Part shown: positions 1-5,964 of the stretch, one piece after another | Layout of the letters: each line of letters starts with the position of its first letter | How positions within the stretch are numbered: position 1 is the stretch's first letter | Origin: DASWVC01 sp036401335 | Lineage (GTDB): Bacteria; Verrucomicrobiota; Verrucomicrobiia; Chthoniobacterales; JAFAMB01 | Length of the DNA stretch: 6,699 nt | Direction of reading: 5' to 3' | Assembly (NCBI GenBank): GCA_036401335.1 | Contig: DASWVC010000354.1 | Location: forward strand, 1-6,699 | The notes under the pieces: generated by a model | Told to the model about the DNA's origin: nothing | The model's input: the letters and a program-made list of their open reading frames with translations, nothing else | The model's database searches: none | Position numbers and translations under genes: made by a program

Positions 1-63
1 GGGACAAGCGACCCTACCGGGCAGCGTGCTGGTTTTTCCGGGACCGGTGGTACGCGAGGGGGG

Positions 64-864
64 CTACTGCCGTCGCGCCAGTTGCTCTTCGCGTTTACGG
101 CGGTCAATGACAAACGTGTTGTTGTCTCCGTACAGAGCCCAGGGTCCCGGCGGCACCTCGTTGTACTCGACGAACTTCCAATCGGTGGCATCTGCGCTGG
201 CCATGTCCAAGTAATCGCGGACGGCGGGGGAAACATCGAGACCCGCGCCGCGGTTCAGGTTAGGCCGAGGGCGCGCGGTGCCGAACACGTACTCGACATG
301 GTCGGTTCGGAAAGGTCCAACGTCCTCCCATTGGGCGTAACAGACCTTCCCGGCCCGTCGTATCGCCACCCAACGATCCTTCAACACGGTTTGGCCAGGT
401 TTCACAAACGTTTCCCGGAACCAGGGAATCAACTGGCTTGCTTCAGGCTTGGTCCGACCAAGGCTCACATCGTTGTACGGAAGCGCGATGTAGAACGGAT
501 TTTGCCGCGGAACAAACATGGCCGGAATAAAACCCCGGCGACCCTGCGGCTGGTCCGTCCCGCCATAGCTGCGCACCCAGTTCAGGTCCCAGGCGCTGGC
601 CCGATTGGGGACGGGGTTGTTCGCGCTGGAGACTTCGCCGATCCAAAACACCGTGGTAACGATGCCGAGGTGCCAGGGGTGCCGGCCATCCAGCGGCTGC
701 TGGCTGCGGGCGCTCAACCCTTTCGCTTCCACCTTAAACAAAATTTCTTCACGGAGTTTCATGGCATTCTCCGTGAAATTTGCGGCGCCATCATTCTTCG
801 ACTGGCTGTGCGCTACGTTCGCGATTAGTCCGCACAGCATGGTCAAGAAGATTCGCCTAAGCAT
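64..864 (-). CDS. Secreted hypothetical protein with probable RlpA-like double-psi beta-barrel
   Basis: This gene encodes a 266-residue exported protein. The start is set at the ATG at 864, the first ATG in the frame. It opens a clear signal peptide: Arg-Arg at 3-4, a hydrophobic core, and a likely cleavage after AHS near residue 20. The frame stays open to a TTG at 978, but those extra 38 residues are Arg/Pro-rich and would bury the signal peptide. No Shine-Dalgarno sequence is obvious before 864. The C-terminal half carries WEDVGPF (179-185) followed by GLDVSPAVRDYLDM (208-221). This matches the pattern of RlpA-type double-psi beta-barrels (Asp-x-Gly-Pro-Phe, then Asp-Leu-Ser and a short helix), including the conserved Asp181. 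Other landmarks are NPFYIALPYNDV (122-133) and EVPPGPW (236-242). RlpA-like domains act on or bind peptidoglycan, so a periplasmic cell-wall role is plausible but inferred. The region before the barrel matches nothing I can name. Confidence 0.75.
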   Translation of the reverse strand: MLRRIFLTMLCGLIANVAHSQSKNDGAANFTENAMKLREEILFKVEAKGLSARSQQPLDGRHPWHLGIVTTVFWIGEVSSANNPVPNRASAWDLNWVRSYGGTDQPQGRRGFIPAMFVPRQNPFYIALPYNDVSLGRTKPEASQLIPWFRETFVKPGQTVLKDRWVAIRRAGKVCYAQWEDVGPFRTDHVEYVFGTARPRPNLNRGAGLDVSPAVRDYLDMASADATDWKFVEYNEVPPGPWALYGDNNTFVIDRRKREEQLARRQ

Positions 865-893
865 AAGAAGAATGTCGCGCACCCGCCGAGTGC

Positions 894-920
894 CCGTCAG
901 GGGTGCCACCCGCCTGACGG
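894..920. other. Imperfect GC-rich hairpin in the leader between two secreted-protein genes
   Basis: On the plus strand CCGTCAG (894-900) pairs with CTGACGG (914-920). Inside it GGGT (901-904) pairs with ACCC (908-911) around a 3-base loop, with a 2-base GC bulge at 912-913, giving 11 pairs in total. It lies about 30 bases upstream of the ATG at 864, in the leader of that minus-strand gene and downstream of the stop of the LolA-like gene. There is no T-run on either side, so it is not a standard intrinsic terminator. It could be an RNA leader structure, a protein-binding inverted repeat, or chance in GC-rich DNA. Confidence 0.4.
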
Positions 921-994
921 TCGCACTCCTGCTGGGGGACTGGTGCGAAAAGGTGGGGATAAATGAAGGTGGTGGCAAGTTTAATTAACAACGC

Positions 995-1687
995 CTAGGA
1001 AACCGCGGCAGGCGCATTCACCTCCAAATAAGTTCGGCCGACCACTTTCTTCGTGTCCGGGTCAAACCGCTCCACGCGCACCTGTTTGAGCCACCAACGC
1101 CCGCCAATTTTCTGTCCGGAAATGACTTCGAATCGTTTAATCAGGCGGGCTTTCTGGTCAAATCCTTCGGCTCGGAGCAGTCCCCCGCCCTCTTTTGGCA
1201 CCCAGAGCCGGACGGAGCCGTACTGCGTGTCCCGCGTGGAAGGCTGCACAAGGATGATCCAGCAACTGACCGTCCGGATCGGTTGTTCACCTTCCATCGT
1301 CGCCCGGTCCCAATAAATAAATCGAAGCGACAGGTCCTCGTAGGTAAGGTCGGAACCACGGACCGGCTGAAGGAGCCGTCCACCATTCAGGGCCAGGTTT
1401 TGGTCTGCGACTTGATCGCGCAATGGCGCACCGGGCTCCGACACATTCAAGACAAGCGTCTCCCTCGGGTTGTCGAACTGGTAGGTGATCTGGCCCGGTT
1501 GCAAGCGAAGCCGGAAGGGCACACGATCCCCGTTCTCCAGGCGCAAACGGCCCGTGAGTTCCTGATCCATCTGTTGCTGCGCAGCCTGGATCCCACCCAG
1601 AAGGGCCTTGGCGTCCTGCCCTGTCGCCGCATTCAGGCCCAGGTTCCAGGCCAGCAGCAGTGCCAATGTATTCTTTACTTGTCTCAT
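995..1687 (-). CDS. LolA-like outer-membrane lipoprotein-sorting family protein
   Basis: This gene encodes a 230-residue secreted protein. It starts at the ATG at 1687 with a signal peptide: Arg and Lys near the start, a Leu/Ala-rich core at about 7-20, and cleavage near residues 20-23. The mature part alternates short beta-strand-like stretches. It contains SDLTYEDLSLRFIYW (112-126) and TQYGSVRLWVPKEGG (154-168), then a lysine-rich strand KARLIKRFEV (179-188) and GRWWLKQVRVERF (196-208). These are the landmarks of the 'outer membrane lipoprotein-sorting protein' group (the LolA_like fold), which forms an open beta-barrel that holds acyl chains in the periplasm. The family includes many members outside the true lipoprotein-shuttle LolA, so the lipid cargo is unknown. 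It is the upstream gene of a minus-strand pair with the RlpA-like gene and may share its transcript. Its start is only 40 bases from the divergent PAP2 gene, and no clear Shine-Dalgarno sequence precedes it. Confidence 0.78.
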   Translation of the reverse strand: MRQVKNTLALLLAWNLGLNAATGQDAKALLGGIQAAQQQMDQELTGRLRLENGDRVPFRLRLQPGQITYQFDNPRETLVLNVSEPGAPLRDQVADQNLALNGGRLLQPVRGSDLTYEDLSLRFIYWDRATMEGEQPIRTVSCWIILVQPSTRDTQYGSVRLWVPKEGGGLLRAEGFDQKARLIKRFEVISGQKIGGRWWLKQVRVERFDPDTKKVVGRTYLEVNAPAAVS

Positions 1688-1727
1688 CGAAACGCTGTCT
1701 TAGCTTACGCGCCTGGCCTGATCGTGC

Positions 1728-2384
1728 ATGGATAAAACGCTGCTGTTCCTGATCAACCGAGCGTGGACCAACCCGGCGTTGGATGCACTGATGGCTACGG
1801 TGACGAACTTTTCGGTGTTTCTGCCGTTTATCGTGGCCGGAGCAGCCCTGCTGCTGTGGCGGGGCGGTTTTCGCGAACGCAGCTTCGTGGTTGCCACGGC
1901 TTGCATCCTGGCCAGCACCGACGGGGTTTTTACCCAGTTCATGAAAAAGTGGGCGCACCGTCCCCGGCCCCACGAAGCGTTGGCAGGAATCCGTGAAGTC
2001 CGTTTGCAAAAGGCGAACCCGGCGGCTCTGGCCGTTTTCGAACCGGTTCACGTGGAGTTTTCGACCGCACCGGATCCATCGCCGCGAGGCCGTTCGTTTC
2101 CTTCGGGGCATGCCATGAACAACGCCGTGGTGGCAACGACGGCGGTACGGTTTTTCCGCCGCTGGGGATGGTGGTACAGTCCAGCGGCTGCCCTGGTGGC
2201 CTACTCGCGGGTGTACTGCGGATCCCATTGGCCCAGCGATGTCCTTACGTCGGCTGTGCTCGGAGTTGTTTTTGCGTGCGTGCTTCTGCACGGTTTTGCC
2301 CTGATCTACCAGGCAGCGGCGCCAAGGTTCTTTCCGAGATTTCATTCCAATCACCCTCGGTTGATCCCGGCCTCGTGCGGATGA
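1728..2384 (+). CDS. PAP2-family membrane phosphatase (lipid or polyprenyl-pyrophosphate phosphatase)
   Basis: This 218-residue integral-membrane enzyme carries all three parts of the PAP2 phosphatase signature. These are K73-x6-R80-P81 (in KKWAHRPRP), PSGH at 125-128, and S160-R161-x5-H167-x3-D171 (in SRVYCGSHWPSD). His128 and His167 are the expected catalytic pair (general acid and nucleophile). Hydrophobic segments lie near 29-45, 52-68, 130-142, 150-160 and 174-194. In this topology the active site faces the periplasm. Family members dephosphorylate undecaprenyl pyrophosphate, phosphatidylglycerol phosphate or the 1/4' phosphates of lipid A, and the sequence alone does not choose among these. 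The next gene starts inside its stop codon, so the two are translationally coupled. That links this enzyme to glycosyl transfer on a lipid, either preparing the acceptor or recycling the carrier. The start is supported by the family-typical N-terminus, although no Shine-Dalgarno sequence is obvious before it. Confidence 0.92.
   Translation: MDKTLLFLINRAWTNPALDALMATVTNFSVFLPFIVAGAALLLWRGGFRERSFVVATACILASTDGVFTQFMKKWAHRPRPHEALAGIREVRLQKANPAALAVFEPVHVEFSTAPDPSPRGRSFPSGHAMNNAVVATTAVRFFRRWGWWYSPAAALVAYSRVYCGSHWPSDVLTSAVLGVVFACVLLHGFALIYQAAAPRFFPRFHSNHPRLIPASCG
2381..2384 (+). other. ATGA stop/start overlap between the PAP2 and GT83 genes
   Basis: The ATG at 2381-2383 overlaps the TGA stop of the PAP2 gene at 2382-2384. 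This layout is typical of translational coupling by re-initiation. It decides the start of the glycosyltransferase: an upstream extension is open back to 2168 but lies wholly inside the PAP2 gene in another frame. The ATG used here opens directly onto a first membrane helix followed by the family's Asp-Glu loop. Confidence 0.85.
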
Positions 2385-3961
2385 AGTCACGGTTCTTGGT
2401 TCTCTTGCTTTTTCTAGCCGCGGTAACGGTGGTGCGACTTGCGCTTGCGGCTAGTTACGAGCTTTCTCCGGATGAAGCGTATTATGCACTTTGGGCCGAG
2501 CACCCCGACCTCAGCTATTACAGCAAGGGTCCGGGAGTAGCGCTGGCGATCCGCGCCAGCACGACGCTTTTGGGCAAAACGGAGCTTGGGGTCCGTTTTC
2601 TGTCCCCGTGCCTGGGCCTGGGCACCTCGATGCTGGTGTACTTTTTGGGGCGCCGCATGTACCGGGAAACGGTGGCTTTTTGGGCGGCGCTGGCGTTGAA
2701 CTGCGTGCCTATCTTTAACGTCGGTTCGATTGTGATGACCATCGATCCGCTGTCCATCTTTTTCTGGGCGGCTGCCCTCCTGACCCTCTGGCATGCCCTG
2801 GAGCTCAGCCCACGGTTCTCATGGTGGTGGCCACTTACGGGCGTGTCGATCGGGATTGGGTTTTTGGCCAAGTACACCAATGCTTTCCAGTTGTTCTCGG
2901 CGTTGTTTTTTTTGTTAGCGGTTCCGAAGTACCGCGGGGAATTGCGGCGGTTCGGGTTTTACTCCCTCCTGCTTTGTTTCCTTCCTTTTCTGCTTCCACC
3001 AGTCATTTGGAATCAGCAGCACGATTGGATCACGCTGGAGCACCTGGCCGCCCGGGGCGGTCTGGACCAGGCATTCAGACTGCGGCCTCTTGCTTTTCCG
3101 CAATTCTTGGCTGCCCAACTGGGCGTTTATTCGCCGCTGTTGTACCTGGGTTCCATCGTAATCCTGTTCGCCAGCATCCACCGCAGCTTTCGAAGCAGCC
3201 GCGTCTGTTACCTTCTGTCGTTTGCCTGGCCGTTGCTGGCAGTTTATGCCGTGCTGGCCTTAAACAAACCGGGCGAACCGAACTGGACTGCACCGGCTTT
3301 TCTCAGCCTTGGCGTTTTGTCCGCTGCGACGTGGCTGAACTGGAGCCGTGACCGTCGCCTTCTACGTACCCTAGGTTTCATTGGACTGGTCATGGGTGCC
3401 CTGATGTCGTTGGTTACCCTTAACACCGACGCGGTACGGGCCGTCGGCTGGCCCCTTCCGTACACGGCGGACCCGTCGGCGCGCCTGCGGGGCTGGAAAT
3501 CGCTGACCGAACAGGTAGAAGCGTTACGCCTTAGCTTTGAGCAGAAAATAAAGGAGAACGTGTTCCTGATTGGCAACCGGTACCAAACGGCCTCCTTGTT
3601 GTCCTTTTACCTGAGGGATAAGCGTCCGGAAGGTCCCGGTCACCCGCCGGTCTACATTCCAGAATCTCAAGACGTCCAGAACGAATTTTCTTTCTGGCCG
3701 AGGTACGACCAGTTTGTCGACCGTCCCGCGCCGGCGAGCAACGCCGCGGCGCTGTTCACGGAGAACAGCGGGATCAATCCCTTTATGGATCGTTCTGCGT
3801 TTTTTGTGACGGATCGCCCGGGGGTAGAACCGCCTCGGTCCATTCAGGATGCTTTTACCCGCTGGGAGCTAATTGCCATTTTCAGCCTGAGCCGGCGGCG
3901 GTTGCCGGTGCGCGAACTTCGTGTCTTCGCGTGCTACCAATACCGTACTTTACCCCTTTGA
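2381..3961 (+). CDS. GT83/PMT_2 (ArnT-like) membrane glycosyltransferase
   Basis: This 526-residue polytopic membrane protein is close in length to ArnT and other GT-C enzymes of about 550 residues. Helix 1 (about 4-24) is followed by the diagnostic first periplasmic loop SPDEAYYALWAEHPDLSYY (29-47). Its Asp31-Glu32 pair corresponds to the catalytic/metal-site acidic pair of the PMT/ArnT superfamily. I count roughly ten further hydrophobic segments to about residue 347, with GEPNWTAPAF (298-307) before the last ones. A soluble C-terminal domain of about 180 residues follows, containing NRYQTASLLSFYL (399-411), a feature shared by many GT83 proteins. Such enzymes take a sugar from a polyprenyl-phosphate carrier on the periplasmic side and add it to lipid A, another glycan or a protein. 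The adjacent GT2 gene would make that carrier-linked sugar. The sugar and the acceptor cannot be read from sequence, so I give no arnT symbol. Confidence 0.88.
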   Translation: MKSRFLVLLLFLAAVTVVRLALAASYELSPDEAYYALWAEHPDLSYYSKGPGVALAIRASTTLLGKTELGVRFLSPCLGLGTSMLVYFLGRRMYRETVAFWAALALNCVPIFNVGSIVMTIDPLSIFFWAAALLTLWHALELSPRFSWWWPLTGVSIGIGFLAKYTNAFQLFSALFFLLAVPKYRGELRRFGFYSLLLCFLPFLLPPVIWNQQHDWITLEHLAARGGLDQAFRLRPLAFPQFLAAQLGVYSPLLYLGSIVILFASIHRSFRSSRVCYLLSFAWPLLAVYAVLALNKPGEPNWTAPAFLSLGVLSAATWLNWSRDRRLLRTLGFIGLVMGALMSLVTLNTDAVRAVGWPLPYTADPSARLRGWKSLTEQVEALRLSFEQKIKENVFLIGNRYQTASLLSFYLRDKRPEGPGHPPVYIPESQDVQNEFSFWPRYDQFVDRPAPASNAAALFTENSGINPFMDRSAFFVTDRPGVEPPRSIQDAFTRWELIAIFSLSRRRLPVRELRVFACYQYRTLPL

Positions 3962-3964
3962 GGG
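3960..3964 (+). promoter_or_regulatory. Ribosome binding site of the GT2 gene
   Basis: GAGGG begins within the TGA stop of the GT83 gene and sits 6 bases before the ATG at 3971. It is the clearest Shine-Dalgarno sequence in the window. It supports that start and co-translation from the same message. Confidence 0.7.
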
Positions 3965-3970
3965 TCCTAT

Positions 3971-4696
3971 ATGGCAGATATTTCCGTGGTGGTGCCCGTT
4001 TACAACGAGGCCGAAAGCGTTGCTCAACTGCAGGCTGAATTGCGGGACAGCCTGCAGGCTTACACGCACGAGATCATCTTCGTGGATGACGGTTCAACCG
4101 ATGGCACAGCCGGGCGGGTCGAGCGTGATGGCACCGCACGGGTGCTTGCCTTTCCCGAGAATTCAGGTCAAAGCGCCGCCATGTATGCCGGCTTGAGGGC
4201 TGCCCGTGGCCGGGTGCTGGTATTGATTGACGGCGATCTGCAGAACGATCCTGCGGACATACCACGGTTGCTAACCGAAATTGAGCAGGGCGCAGACCTG
4301 GTGTGCGGGTACCGCGTCCATCGAAAAGACACTTGGTTCAAGCGGGCGCAGAGCCGCTTGGCCAATGCCGTCCGGAGCCGGTTTGTGGGCGACGGAGTCA
4401 GGGACACCGGTTGCACCCTGAAAGCCATGCGGGCGGATTGCCGGGAAGCGCTTGTGCCGTTCTATGGCATGCACCGTTTTATTCCGGCACTGGTAAAAGG
4501 GTTCGGGTACAAGGTCGTGGAGGTGCCGGTCAACCATCGCCCGCGTACCCATGGCGTAAGTAAGTACCGTTTTGGGAATCGTGCCGTTCGTGCCACGTTG
4601 GACATGTTTGGCGTCCGCTGGCTGCTCAGCCGGCAACTGCGCATCCGGCTCAAGCCGGAAAAATCAGCACGCCTGTCCCCCCTTAACGAGGGCTAA
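3971..4696 (+). CDS. GT2 glycosyltransferase, DPM1/ArnC-like polyprenyl-phosphate sugar synthase
   Basis: This 241-residue GT-A-fold enzyme has the family motifs in order: VPVYNE (8-13), VDDGSTDGT (38-46) for the nucleotide, and DGDLQNDP (87-94), whose Asp87-x-Asp89 is the metal/nucleotide-sugar site. RDTGCTLK (144-151), GMHRF (166-170) and RPRTHGVSKY (190-199) follow, the last being the basic acceptor-phosphate loop typical of dolichol- or undecaprenyl-phosphate sugar synthases. The expected reaction is transfer of a sugar from a UDP- or GDP-donor to undecaprenyl phosphate on the cytoplasmic face. Unlike ArnC or GtrB, it has no C-terminal pair of membrane helices. It ends in a basic stretch (RQLRIRLKPEK, 221-231), so it should be soluble or peripherally bound, as the short DPM1 proteins are. 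It is the last of three close-packed genes and would feed the GT83 enzyme encoded just upstream. Confidence 0.9.
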   Translation: MADISVVVPVYNEAESVAQLQAELRDSLQAYTHEIIFVDDGSTDGTAGRVERDGTARVLAFPENSGQSAAMYAGLRAARGRVLVLIDGDLQNDPADIPRLLTEIEQGADLVCGYRVHRKDTWFKRAQSRLANAVRSRFVGDGVRDTGCTLKAMRADCREALVPFYGMHRFIPALVKGFGYKVVEVPVNHRPRTHGVSKYRFGNRAVRATLDMFGVRWLLSRQLRIRLKPEKSARLSPLNEG

Positions 4697-4720
4697 GTGG
4701 TGCGGTCTTTGAGCGGTCAA

Positions 4721-4754
4721 CGGGCACTGTCCGGGCACGGTTCCTGACGGTCAG
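4721..4754. repeat. Short direct repeat and odd palindrome upstream of the PRC-barrel gene
   Basis: CGGGCAC occurs at 4721-4727 and again at 4732-4738, an 11-base period of about one helical turn. It is followed by the palindrome CTGAC-G-GTCAG at 4744-4754. These sit in the 196-base gap (4697-4892) after the GT2 gene. The spacing and symmetry would suit a regulator binding site, but the elements are short and could be chance. I see no intrinsic terminator in the gap and no convincing -35/-10 pair, so readthrough from the GT cluster cannot be ruled out. Confidence 0.25.
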
Positions 4755-4883
4755 AGCAGGGTTGGGCTGGTGATCAGAGGTCTGCACGGGCCCCTCAGAA
4801 TCGGGAGTACGATAGAACCGCCCCGCGCGCCATGTGCGAACTTCCATCAACACGATTCTTTGCGACAACAAAGGAACGGAGCC

Positions 4884-4887
4884 AAGG
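4884..4887 (+). promoter_or_regulatory. Probable ribosome binding site of the PRC-barrel gene
   Basis: AAGG lies 5 bases before the ATG at 4893, and a second candidate GGAG (4878-4881) lies 11 bases before it. They favour this start over an in-frame start at 4770, which would add 41 residues with no resemblance to a PRC-barrel N-terminus. Confidence 0.5.
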
Positions 4888-4892
4888 CTATA

Positions 4893-5927
4893 ATGAATAC
4901 GTTTGACAATTTAAGCGACCAGACATTCCATTCGGTAATCGGCCGGAATGTCGTCGATCAGGGCGGCGAACACATTGGCACTTTGGATGCATTGTGGACG
5001 GACGAAGAGACAGGCAAGGTGGAATTTCTGGGTGTAAAAACCGGATGGCTTTTCGGAAAGACACACGTGGTGCCGGTTCGGGGAGCTGAGATTCACGACG
5101 ATCAGGACCAGATTCGGGTTCCTTACAGCATTGACAAGGTCAAGGAGGCCCCGAGTTACCCTGCGCACGAAGAGCTGACGAACGCGCAGGAAAGCGAAAT
5201 TTACAGCTACTATGGGGTATCCGGTGGGGGCGTTCATAGCAGCGCTGGCGTTGCCGGCGCGACCGGGACGACCTCTGAACGCACGGTGGTTGAGCCGACG
5301 GGAGTAGGCGGTTTCAGCGGGACGACGACCACGAGCGCACGTGCACCGATCGGTGAAACGACAGGAGTTCCGACGAGTGAGACACATTTGGCAGCTGATC
5401 GTCGGGCGGGGGGCGTGACGGAGCCGGTAGAACTTACGACCGAGGAAGAGCGCTTGAAAGTAGGCACCCGCCAGGTTGAAGCTGGCCGGGTCCGCCTCCG
5501 CAAGATCGTACGGACTGAAGAGGTTAGTGTGCCGGTGGAACTTCGACGGGAAGACGTTGTTGTCGAGCGCGTTCCGGCCGATCAGGTTCGTACAGGAGCC
5601 CGTTCAGACTTCACCGAGGGTGAGGTCGAAATGACCGTGCATCGCGAGGAAGCCGTTGTCGGTAAAGAAACCGTTGTCACAGGAGCGGTGCGCGCCCGGA
5701 AAACGGAAGAGGTCGAGCATCAAACCGTAAGCGACACGGTCCGCAAGGAAGACGTCGAGGTGGATCGTGGCGGCGTTGTTGAAACTGCACGTGAAACGGT
5801 CACGGGCCATGACGTGGGCACGACTGGGACAGCTGGCACCACAGGAACCATAGGTACAACCGGTACGACGGGAACAACGGGAGCGCGAGGGTTGAATCCG
5901 GACCCGGAAACCGGTCGGACCCTGTAA
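4893..5927 (+). CDS. PRC-barrel and DUF2382 domain protein (YsnF/AvaK-type, general-stress-like)
   Basis: This 344-residue soluble protein has no signal peptide or membrane helix. Residues about 9-90 form a PRC-barrel: VIGRNVVDQGGEHIGTLDAL (15-34), then VEFLGVKTGWLFGKTHVVPV (43-62). A low-complexity Gly/Thr/Ser/Val linker spans about 109-178. Residues about 180-291 are a DUF2382 domain with two related halves: VRLRKIVRTEEV...RREDVVVER (200-226) and VRARKTEEV...RKEDVEVDR (266-292). A Gly-Thr repeat tail (309-330) ends the protein. The PRC plus DUF2382 architecture is that of the YsnF/AvaK group, usually linked to general stress or desiccation responses, although its molecular activity is not established. 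PRC-barrels often mediate protein or RNA contacts. The gene stands alone, with a strong terminator 38 bases beyond its stop, so it is probably monocistronic with a promoter in the preceding 196-base gap. Confidence 0.9.
   Translation: MNTFDNLSDQTFHSVIGRNVVDQGGEHIGTLDALWTDEETGKVEFLGVKTGWLFGKTHVVPVRGAEIHDDQDQIRVPYSIDKVKEAPSYPAHEELTNAQESEIYSYYGVSGGGVHSSAGVAGATGTTSERTVVEPTGVGGFSGTTTTSARAPIGETTGVPTSETHLAADRRAGGVTEPVELTTEEERLKVGTRQVEAGRVRLRKIVRTEEVSVPVELRREDVVVERVPADQVRTGARSDFTEGEVEMTVHREEAVVGKETVVTGAVRARKTEEVEHQTVSDTVRKEDVEVDRGGVVETARETVTGHDVGTTGTAGTTGTIGTTGTTGTTGARGLNPDPETGRTL
5817..5879 (+). repeat. Seven-unit 9-base repeat encoding Gly-Thr-(Thr/Ala/Ile)
   Basis: Seven consecutive degenerate 9-base units encode GTT GTA GTT GTI GTT GTT GTT at residues 309-329 of the PRC-barrel protein. 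Third positions vary from unit to unit (GGC/GGG/GGA/GGT; ACG/ACT/ACC/ACA). The protein repeat is therefore better conserved than the DNA, suggesting selection on composition or an old expansion. The tail is probably disordered. Confidence 0.85.
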
Positions 5928-5964
5928 GCAATTCTGATTCGGGTTGGCAAAAACAATTTAAGAC

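Noticed and set aside
82..828. Plus-strand open frame (248 codons) opposite the RlpA-like gene
   Set aside because: It has no signal peptide, recognisable motif or ribosome binding site. The minus-strand frame has a signal peptide and a barrel signature, so it is the coding strand.
913..922. CCTGACGGTC shared with 4743-4752, possibly a common regulator site
   Set aside because: A single 10-base match between two places in a 6.7-kb GC-rich window is expected by chance. Only one of the two copies is part of an odd palindrome.
865..978. N-terminal extension of the RlpA-like gene to a TTG at 978
   Set aside because: It would bury the signal peptide 38 residues in, add Arg/Pro-rich sequence and use a non-ATG start. 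The ATG at 864 is preferred, although its ribosome binding site is weak.
2168..2380. N-terminal extension of the GT83 gene back to an ATG at 2168
   Set aside because: This stretch codes for the PAP2 protein in another frame, including its third catalytic motif. The ATGA overlap at 2381 gives a normal GT83 N-terminus.
1287..2390. Long minus-strand open frame (367 codons) opposite the PAP2 gene and the LolA-like gene
   Set aside because: It overlaps two well-supported genes, is rich in Arg/Gln/Pro/Gly with no domain-like pattern, and is a typical antisense shadow in GC-rich DNA.
4838..4843. GAACTT resembling an ECF sigma -35 element
   Set aside because: The sequence about 16 bases further on does not give a convincing ECF -10 element, and a single 6-base match is expected by chance.
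4889..4894. Perfect TATAAT overlapping the start codon of the PRC-barrel gene
   Set aside because: A start site 7 bases on would fall inside the coding region and lose the ATG. No -35 hexamer lies at 16-18 bases upstream. It is likely chance from the AT-rich start context.
4903..4908. TTGACA hexamer just inside the PRC-barrel gene
   Set aside because: There is no TATAAT-like hexamer about 17 bases downstream, and it lies within conserved coding sequence.
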